This document shows, piece after piece, positions 4,031-9,319 of a stretch of DNA of 12,149 nucleotides (the first letter of the stretch is position 1; the number at the start of each line of letters is the position of its first letter). A program made the position numbers and the translations under genes. Origin of the DNA: DASVHS01 sp036001325. GTDB taxonomy: Bacteria; Acidobacteriota; Thermoanaerobaculia; Gp7-AA8. The notes beneath the pieces are model-generated. The model saw nothing but the letters and a program-made list of their open reading frames with translations, was not told the origin of the DNA and searched no databases. The DNA lies in contig DASYUK010000003.1 in assembly GCA_036001325.1 (NCBI GenBank), positions 1-12,149 on the forward strand, read 5' to 3'.

Positions 4031-6139
4031 ATGAAAATCTGGCCCGGCCATCCCTATCCGCTGGGCGCCACATGGGATGGCGTCGGCACGAACTTCTCCG
4101 TCTTCTCGGAAGTGGCGACGCGCGTCGAGCTGTGCCTTTTCGATGACGCGGGAAAGCAGACCGCCGTCGACCTGCCCGACATGACGGGCTTCATCTGGCA
4201 CGGCTATTTACCGAACGTCCATCCCGGCCAGCGCTACGGCTATCGCGTCCATGGGCCGTGGGATCCTCAGAATGGGCATCGCTGCAATCCGTCGAAGCTC
4301 CTTCTCGATCCTTACGGCAAATCCGTCGACGGTCAGGTGCAATGGAACGAGGCGGTCTTCGCACACAATTTCAACGATCCGGAGAACTCGAAGAACGACA
4401 GCGATAGCGCGCCCTTCGTGCCGAAGTCCGTCGTTGTCAATCCATTTTTCGACTGGCACAACGATCGGAATCCGCGCATCCCCTGGCATCAGACGATCAT
4501 CTACGAAGTGCACGTGAAGGGATTCACGATGCGCCATCCCGGCGTCCCCGAGGAGCTGCGCGGCACTTACCTCGGCCTCGCCCATCCGGCGGCGATCAAA
4601 CACCTCAAGACGCTCGGCGTCACGGCGATCGAGGTCTTGCCGGTGCATCAGTTCGTCCACGACAAAGGGCTCGTCGATCGCGGCCTGCGCAACTACTGGG
4701 GATACAACTCGATCGGTTACCTCGCTCCGCACAACGAGTACGGATCGCTCGGAGGACGCGGACGGCAGGTCGAGGAGTTCAAACAGATGGTGAGGACGCT
4801 GCACGATGAAGGGATCGAAGTCATCCTCGACGTCGTCTACAACCACACCGCCGAAGGCAATCACCTCGGCCCGACGCTGTCGATGAAGGGGATCGACAAC
4901 CTCGCCTACTACCGCACTGTTCACGATAACCCGCGTTACTACATGGACTACACCGGAACGGGCAACAGCCTGAACATGCGTCATCCGCACGTGCTGCAGC
5001 TCATCATGGACTCGCTGCGCTACTGGCACGTGGAGATGCACGTCGATGGATTCCGTTTCGATCTGGCCTCGACGCTCGCCCGCGAGCTGCACGACGTCGA
5101 TCGCCTGTCGGCCTTCTTCGATCTCATTCAGCAGGATCCGTTCATCAGCCAGCTCAAGCTGATCGCCGAGCCGTGGGATGTCGGCGAAGGCGGTTATCAG
5201 GTCGGCAACTTCCCGCCGCTCTGGTCGGAGTGGAACGGGAAGTATCGCGACAACATCCGCGATTTCTGGCGCGGCACGGATTACACGATCGACGATGTCG
5301 CGAATCGTCTCTGCGGCAGCTCCGATCTGTACGCGATGACCGGACGCAAGCCGTACGCGAGCATCAACTTTGTGACCGCGCACGACGGATTCACGCTGCG
5401 TGACCTCGTCTCATTCAACGAGAAGCACAACGAAGCGAACGGCGAGAACAATCAGGATGGAGAGAACGACAATCGCTCCTGGAACTGCGGCGCAGAGGGG
5501 GCGACGGACGATCCGAACATCAACGCGTTGCGCGGACGGCAGCAACGCAACTTCCTCTCCATGCTGTTCCTCTCGCAAGGCGTGCCCATGATCCTCGGCG
5601 GCGATGAGTTCGGTCACACGCAGCGAGGCAACAACAACGCGTACTGCCAGGACAACGACATCTCCTGGTTCGACTGGGAATACATGGATGCAGTCCTCAT
5701 AGCGTTCGTCGCGCGCGTGATCCGATTCCGCGACGAGCATCCCGTCTTTCGCCGCCCGCGCTGGTTCATCGGCCGGCCGCTGCGCGGCGCCGACGTATCG
5801 GATATCGGCTGGTTCAAACCCGACGGCGCGATGATGACGGATCAGGACTGGCAAAGTGGGTCCGCCCGCTCGCTCGGGGTGTTTCTGAATGGCAAAGCGA
5901 TTCCGAGCGTCGACGAGCGCGGCGAGCCGATCGTCGACGACAGTTTCTATCTGCTCTTCAATGCGCATCACGACACGATGAACTTCAAGCTGCCGACCGC
6001 CGGCTGGGGCGATCGCTGGATCAAGGTGATCGACACGAACGAGCCCGTCCCCGATCTCAGGGAACGGAAGGAGATCGGCGCCGGTCAGGAGCTCCCGGTA
6101 CAGGCATACTCGCTCGTGGTATTGCGCAGAACCGGGTAG
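4031..6139 (+). CDS. glgX: Glycogen debranching enzyme GlgX (isoamylase-type, GH13)
   Basis: GlgX hydrolyses alpha-1,6 branch linkages of glycogen limit dextrins, releasing short maltooligosaccharides in cytosolic glycogen turnover. The 702-residue length is normal. An N-terminal CBM48-like domain (about 8-110, starting PLGATWDGVGTNFSVFSE) precedes the (beta/alpha)8 barrel. Barrel motifs are DVVYNH (267-272), DGFRFDLA (339-346) with nucleophile Asp344, LIAEPWD (377-383) with acid/base Glu380, and FVTAHDGF (447-454) with Asp452. The triad is intact. A C-terminal beta domain ends VQAYSLVVLRR. It heads a tightly packed set: its TAG overlaps a possible GTG start of the rhodanese gene. Long open frames on the opposite strand here are codon-bias shadows. 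Confidence 0.97.
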   Translation: MKIWPGHPYPLGATWDGVGTNFSVFSEVATRVELCLFDDAGKQTAVDLPDMTGFIWHGYLPNVHPGQRYGYRVHGPWDPQNGHRCNPSKLLLDPYGKSVDGQVQWNEAVFAHNFNDPENSKNDSDSAPFVPKSVVVNPFFDWHNDRNPRIPWHQTIIYEVHVKGFTMRHPGVPEELRGTYLGLAHPAAIKHLKTLGVTAIEVLPVHQFVHDKGLVDRGLRNYWGYNSIGYLAPHNEYGSLGGRGRQVEEFKQMVRTLHDEGIEVILDVVYNHTAEGNHLGPTLSMKGIDNLAYYRTVHDNPRYYMDYTGTGNSLNMRHPHVLQLIMDSLRYWHVEMHVDGFRFDLASTLARELHDVDRLSAFFDLIQQDPFISQLKLIAEPWDVGEGGYQVGNFPPLWSEWNGKYRDNIRDFWRGTDYTIDDVANRLCGSSDLYAMTGRKPYASINFVTAHDGFTLRDLVSFNEKHNEANGENNQDGENDNRSWNCGAEGATDDPNINALRGRQQRNFLSMLFLSQGVPMILGGDEFGHTQRGNNNAYCQDNDISWFDWEYMDAVLIAFVARVIRFRDEHPVFRRPRWFIGRPLRGADVSDIGWFKPDGAMMTDQDWQSGSARSLGVFLNGKAIPSVDERGEPIVDDSFYLLFNAHHDTMNFKLPTAGWGDRWIKVIDTNEPVPDLRERKEIGAGQELPVQAYSLVVLRRTG

Positions 6140-6162
6140 TGGTGATACGCGTCTCAGCAGAG

Positions 6163-6861
6163 ATGAAAAGACCCTTTGTTCAGGCCGTTGTGCTCATCGC
6201 CGTTGCGTTCGTGCTCGCGATCGTCTCCAACGCGATCGCTTCGCGCCAGCGCAGGCTCGTGCTGCCGGGCTATTACCCGAGCGCGACGCAGGTGCCGCCG
6301 CGAACTGCGGCGCCGCCGAGTGTGGCGCCGCCGATCCCAGCGGCGACCGCGACCGCCGGCGAGATCGCCGGCGCCACACAGACGGTGGCGACCACCACAA
6401 CCAAAGCCCTAACTACAACGCCTCACCCGGCCTCCGGCCACCCTCTCCCCGCTCGCGGGGAGAGGGCACTGCCCCCGGCGCGATTCGCTCCGCATCCCGA
6501 CAAGCCCTACGTCGAGATCAGCGGCGCCGACGCGAAGGTGCTGCATTCGAACGGGGCGCTCGTGCTCGACGCGCGACGTACGTCGGTCTACGAGCAGGGA
6601 CACATCGCCGGCGCGCGACCGTTCTCGGTGTGGGAGTCCGACATCGACGAAAAAGTCAACAAACTCTACGAGGAGCGGAACGATCCGCGCGAGCAACTGA
6701 AACCGATCCTCATCTACTGCTCCGGTGGCGACTGCGAGGACTCGCACATGCTCGCGCAGAAGCTGTGGGGAGTGCAGTTCAACAACGTCTATGTGTACAA
6801 GGACGGCTTCCCCGACTGGCAGAAACGCGGCGGTCCGATCCACACGGGAAGCAATCCTTGA
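6163..6861 (+). CDS. Exported or membrane-anchored rhodanese-like protein
   Basis: Single-domain rhodaneses move sulfane sulfur or act as thiol sensors through one cysteine. This 232-residue protein has an N-terminal hydrophobic segment (about 8-24), a Pro/Ala/Thr-rich linker (about 40-112) and a C-terminal rhodanese domain (about 115-225). The domain shows ALVLDARRTSVYEQGHIAGA (132-151) and LIYCSGGDCEDS (183-194) with Cys186 in the active loop, plus Cys191 nearby. The domain should lie outside the cytoplasmic membrane. ATG 6163 is preferred; GTG 6139, touching the glgX stop, would add eight residues. A palindromic repeat is embedded in the linker (6441-6466). Its TGA overlaps the next gene's TTG start by 4 bp, suggesting co-translation with the MauE-like protein. 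Confidence 0.88.
   Translation: MKRPFVQAVVLIAVAFVLAIVSNAIASRQRRLVLPGYYPSATQVPPRTAAPPSVAPPIPAATATAGEIAGATQTVATTTTKALTTTPHPASGHPLPARGERALPPARFAPHPDKPYVEISGADAKVLHSNGALVLDARRTSVYEQGHIAGARPFSVWESDIDEKVNKLYEERNDPREQLKPILIYCSGGDCEDSHMLAQKLWGVQFNNVYVYKDGFPDWQKRGGPIHTGSNP
6441..6466. repeat. Palindromic repeat inside the rhodanese linker
   Basis: CCCTCTCCCCGC (6441-6452) and GCGGGGAGAGGG (6455-6466) are perfect complements over 12 bases with a two-base centre. It is preceded by CCTCACCCGGCCTCCGGCCA. This is the look of dispersed palindromes normally found between genes in GC-rich bacteria. It is in frame and encodes HPLPARGERA-type residues in the low-complexity linker. Confidence 0.8.
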
Positions 6862-7514
6862 CGAAGTACCTCACTCATCCCTGGCTCGCCATCCGCGTTC
6901 AACTCGCTCTCGGCGCCCTCTTCGTGATCGCCGCGGTGCCGAAGATCGCCGACCCGCCGTCCTTCGCGCACATGATCTACAACTATCGCATTCTTCCGGC
7001 GGGCCTGATCAACATCAGCTCCCTCGTCCTGCCATGGGTCGAGCTGCTCTGCGGCCTGGCCCTGATCGTCGGCATCTGGCGCAAAGCGGCGCTGGCGATC
7101 ATCGCGATTCTCCTCGCCGTGTTCATCGCCGCGATCTCACTGAATCTGGCGCGCGGAAACGCGATCGACTGTGGCTGCTTCAACGTCAGCCTCGCCGACC
7201 GCACCGTCGAGCAACGGCTCGGCGATATGCGTCTCGATATCCTCCGCGACATCGGGATGCTGCTGATGGTCGCGCAAGTGTGGTGGGCAATCACGCGAAG
7301 TTCGGGCAACATTCTCGCAACCTCCCGGAAATCGATGTCTGCGTCGTCAGAAACGCCTAAACCTGATCCTGGTCGGCAACCGACTCCGGCGCCGCCTCAA
7401 CCGCCGGAGCATCCCCATCCGCATCCCGGACCGCAACCGCCAGCGGTTCCGGAGCCGAGTCCCGCACCGCCTCCTCATCCAGACCCGGCGCGAGGACCAT
7501 CCGCCTCGCACTGA
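6858..7514 (+). CDS. MauE/DoxX-family membrane protein with Pro/His-rich tail
   Basis: MauE/DoxX proteins are four-helix membrane proteins linked to thiol redox chemistry. This 218-residue protein shows hydrophobic helices at about 14-29, 47-73, 76-98 and 130-147. A conserved DCGCF motif (104-108, Cys105 and Cys107) lies between helices 3 and 4. The TTG at 6858 overlaps the rhodanese stop (TTGA) and has GGGAAG upstream; no ATG is available at the family-like start. After residue 160 comes a tail rich in proline and histidine (for example PPEHPHPHPGPQPP, 182-195), not part of the family core. The last 40 bp overlap the convergent sulfatase gene. Pairing with an exported rhodanese suggests a shared thiol or sulfur-relay role, which is inference. 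Confidence 0.85.
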   Translation: MTKYLTHPWLAIRVQLALGALFVIAAVPKIADPPSFAHMIYNYRILPAGLINISSLVLPWVELLCGLALIVGIWRKAALAIIAILLAVFIAAISLNLARGNAIDCGCFNVSLADRTVEQRLGDMRLDILRDIGMLLMVAQVWWAITRSSGNILATSRKSMSASSETPKPDPGRQPTPAPPQPPEHPHPHPGPQPPAVPEPSPAPPPHPDPARGPSASH

Positions 7515-9289
7515 TCGTTGTGATACAGCAGCCATCGCGACCATTCGTAGAACGCCTGCGCTAATGGCGTGTCGTAGGACCACCGCGCGTGCTGCATCAC
7601 CGCAAGATCGGGCGGGTCGCGAAATGTGGTGAAAATGAACGCAGCGGAATCGTGCGCGCGCCCTGGGTCGAGCAGATCGACGCCGAGACCCGTGTCGACA
7701 TAAGGTCGCCCGCAGAAGCTCGTCAAAGTCGGCAGGATGTCGATGTGACTCGACGGCACATCGATGCGCTGCGGCGCGACACCCAGCGCATAGATGACGA
7801 ACGGTACGTGATAGACCGCCGGCGACAGATCGCCGAGCTTCAGCCAGGTCGGATCCGCGCCCGTTCGCGTGCCGTGATCGCCGTAGATCACGAAAACCGT
7901 GTTTGCAAAGTAGCGCTCGCGCCGTGCCAATGCGAAGAAGAGCCCGAGGGCATGATCGAGATAGCGAAATGAATTCAACTCTTCGAGCGACTCGAACCCG
8001 CGGCCGGGGACGAAGTCCCTGCGCAGGACGAATCCGTGTGTCTGCTTCGGAATCGTGTACGGCCGGTGGTTTCCTGCGGTCTGAATGATCGCGAAGAACG
8101 GCTTCGCCTGATGGCGCAACGTGTCGTTCGCGGCGATGAAGAGGTCCTCGTCAGAGATGCCCCAAACATCGACGACGGGAGCCTTGTATGACCCTTCTTC
8201 GATCATGTGCAGGCGGTCGATGTTGTGCTCGAGCATCGCCCGGATGTTGCTCCAGTTCGCGCTGCCGCCGAGGAAGTAGAACTTCTCGTAGTCTGCGAAG
8301 GCGTTGGCGATGCTGCATTGGTGAACTGTCAGAGGATTGTGCGCAGAGGCCTGCCAAGCACTGACGTCAGGAATGCCAAACAGGACCGCGAAGAGAGCGC
8401 GCGCCGTCTTCTCCGACGGCGAATAGTGTTGCGTGAACAGAACCCCTTGCCGCGCGATGGCATCGAAGTTCGGCGATGCGTTCAGCGTGTTGCCGAATAC
8501 GGCAGTCTTGAATGCCGCGAACGACTCGAGCTGGATCAGAACGATGTTCGGCTCACCGCTGACTCGCGGATGAAGTGATGGAGCTCGCGAGAGCGACAGA
8601 TCGTGTGGAATCACTCCCACATATCTCGCCATCAGCGGATACAACTGGTGCACGCGCGCAACGTCGAACGTCGCCGGATGCTCGCGCATGGTCTCGAAGA
8701 GAAACTGCGCGGGATTGAGCGCCAGTTCGCCGATGAACGGATCGCGGCTGAAATAGGCATCGCTCCATCGCAGCGGATATCGCGAGAGCTTGCCGTAGAG
8801 GCAGGCGATGAGCAGAAGGATGAAAGCAATGTGTGGCGGGCGGTTCCTGAACCGGCCGGTTGAGAAACCGGCGACTACGAGCACAAGCGCGATCACGATT
8901 CCGAGCGCGAACCAGACGACGTGATACGACTCCCAGATCATGTGCCACGAAATGATGGGATTGCGAAGGAACTCGAACACGCCGGCGTTGAGTCGCTGAT
9001 GAATGTACGCGTACGTCCCGAAATCGGCGGCGTAGAGCGTCAGCACGAAGGCGAGCGCGATGACGACGTAAGCGATCAGCATCGCCCGCCTGCGCATCAG
9101 CAGCATCGGAATGACGAGCAGCGCCGCCAAGCGCGCGTCGAATTTCAGTCCGAGGTAGAAGGCACGGAGAACATCGGCGCGGTCGAGAAGCGGCGGGCGG
9201 AAGACGAGAAAGAACACGAACCGCAAGAGCGTGAAGAGAGCGATCGCGCTCGCAAACGTCACCGGAACGAAACCAGGGCTACGTCGCAT
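7475..9289 (-). CDS. MdoB/LtaS-like membrane sulfatase-family phosphotransferase
   Basis: This 604-residue protein has about five N-terminal hydrophobic segments (roughly 10-30, 53-66, 70-88, 121-141, 153-165) and an extracytoplasmic alkaline-phosphatase-fold domain (about 247-540). Metal and catalytic positions of LtaS-type enzymes are visible: Glu255 in LIQLESF, Thr295 in PSEKTARALF, His407 in TAGNHRPY, and Asp471-His472 in VIYGDHGTRT. Such enzymes transfer phosphoglycerol or related groups to lipids or glycans at the outer face of the inner membrane. The substrate here is unknown. ATG 9289 is chosen because the preceding open frame (to 9601) is antisense to the M16 gene and lacks family sequence. 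The start is 30 bases from the divergent M16 start; the 3' end overlaps the MauE-like gene. Confidence 0.88.
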   Translation of the reverse strand: MRRSPGFVPVTFASAIALFTLLRFVFFLVFRPPLLDRADVLRAFYLGLKFDARLAALLVIPMLLMRRRAMLIAYVVIALAFVLTLYAADFGTYAYIHQRLNAGVFEFLRNPIISWHMIWESYHVVWFALGIVIALVLVVAGFSTGRFRNRPPHIAFILLLIACLYGKLSRYPLRWSDAYFSRDPFIGELALNPAQFLFETMREHPATFDVARVHQLYPLMARYVGVIPHDLSLSRAPSLHPRVSGEPNIVLIQLESFAAFKTAVFGNTLNASPNFDAIARQGVLFTQHYSPSEKTARALFAVLFGIPDVSAWQASAHNPLTVHQCSIANAFADYEKFYFLGGSANWSNIRAMLEHNIDRLHMIEEGSYKAPVVDVWGISDEDLFIAANDTLRHQAKPFFAIIQTAGNHRPYTIPKQTHGFVLRRDFVPGRGFESLEELNSFRYLDHALGLFFALARRERYFANTVFVIYGDHGTRTGADPTWLKLGDLSPAVYHVPFVIYALGVAPQRIDVPSSHIDILPTLTSFCGRPYVDTGLGVDLLDPGRAHDSAAFIFTTFRDPPDLAVMQHARWSYDTPLAQAFYEWSRWLLYHNDQCEADGPRAGSG

Positions 9290-9293
9290 TGCA

Positions 9294-9299
9294 TAGAAT
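9294..9299 (+). promoter_or_regulatory. Candidate -10 element of the M16 peptidase gene
   Basis: TAGAAT (9294-9299) matches five of six -10 positions and lies 20 bases before the ATG at 9320. Any -35 would fall inside the start of the divergent sulfatase-family gene, and no strong TTGACA-like match is there. Weak evidence, given because the gap between the two genes is only 30 bases. Confidence 0.25.
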
Positions 9300-9308
9300 C
9301 GTCCACCC

Positions 9309-9313
9309 GGAGG
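9309..9313 (+). promoter_or_regulatory. Ribosome binding site of the M16 peptidase
   Basis: GGAGG (9309-9313), six bases before ATG 9320, is a full Shine-Dalgarno match. It fixes the start, which also gives a proper signal peptide. Confidence 0.7.
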
Positions 9314-9319
9314 GCCTCT

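Noticed and set aside
3950..4201. Upstream extension of the glycosyltransferase-like frame
   Set aside because: It would overlap the glgX start antisense and contains no fold-like sequence; ATG 3949 has its own AGGA.
4208..5383. Long open frame on the minus strand inside glgX
   Set aside because: It is antisense to a clear GH13 enzyme with an intact catalytic triad, has no family-like motifs, and is explained by GC-rich codon bias.
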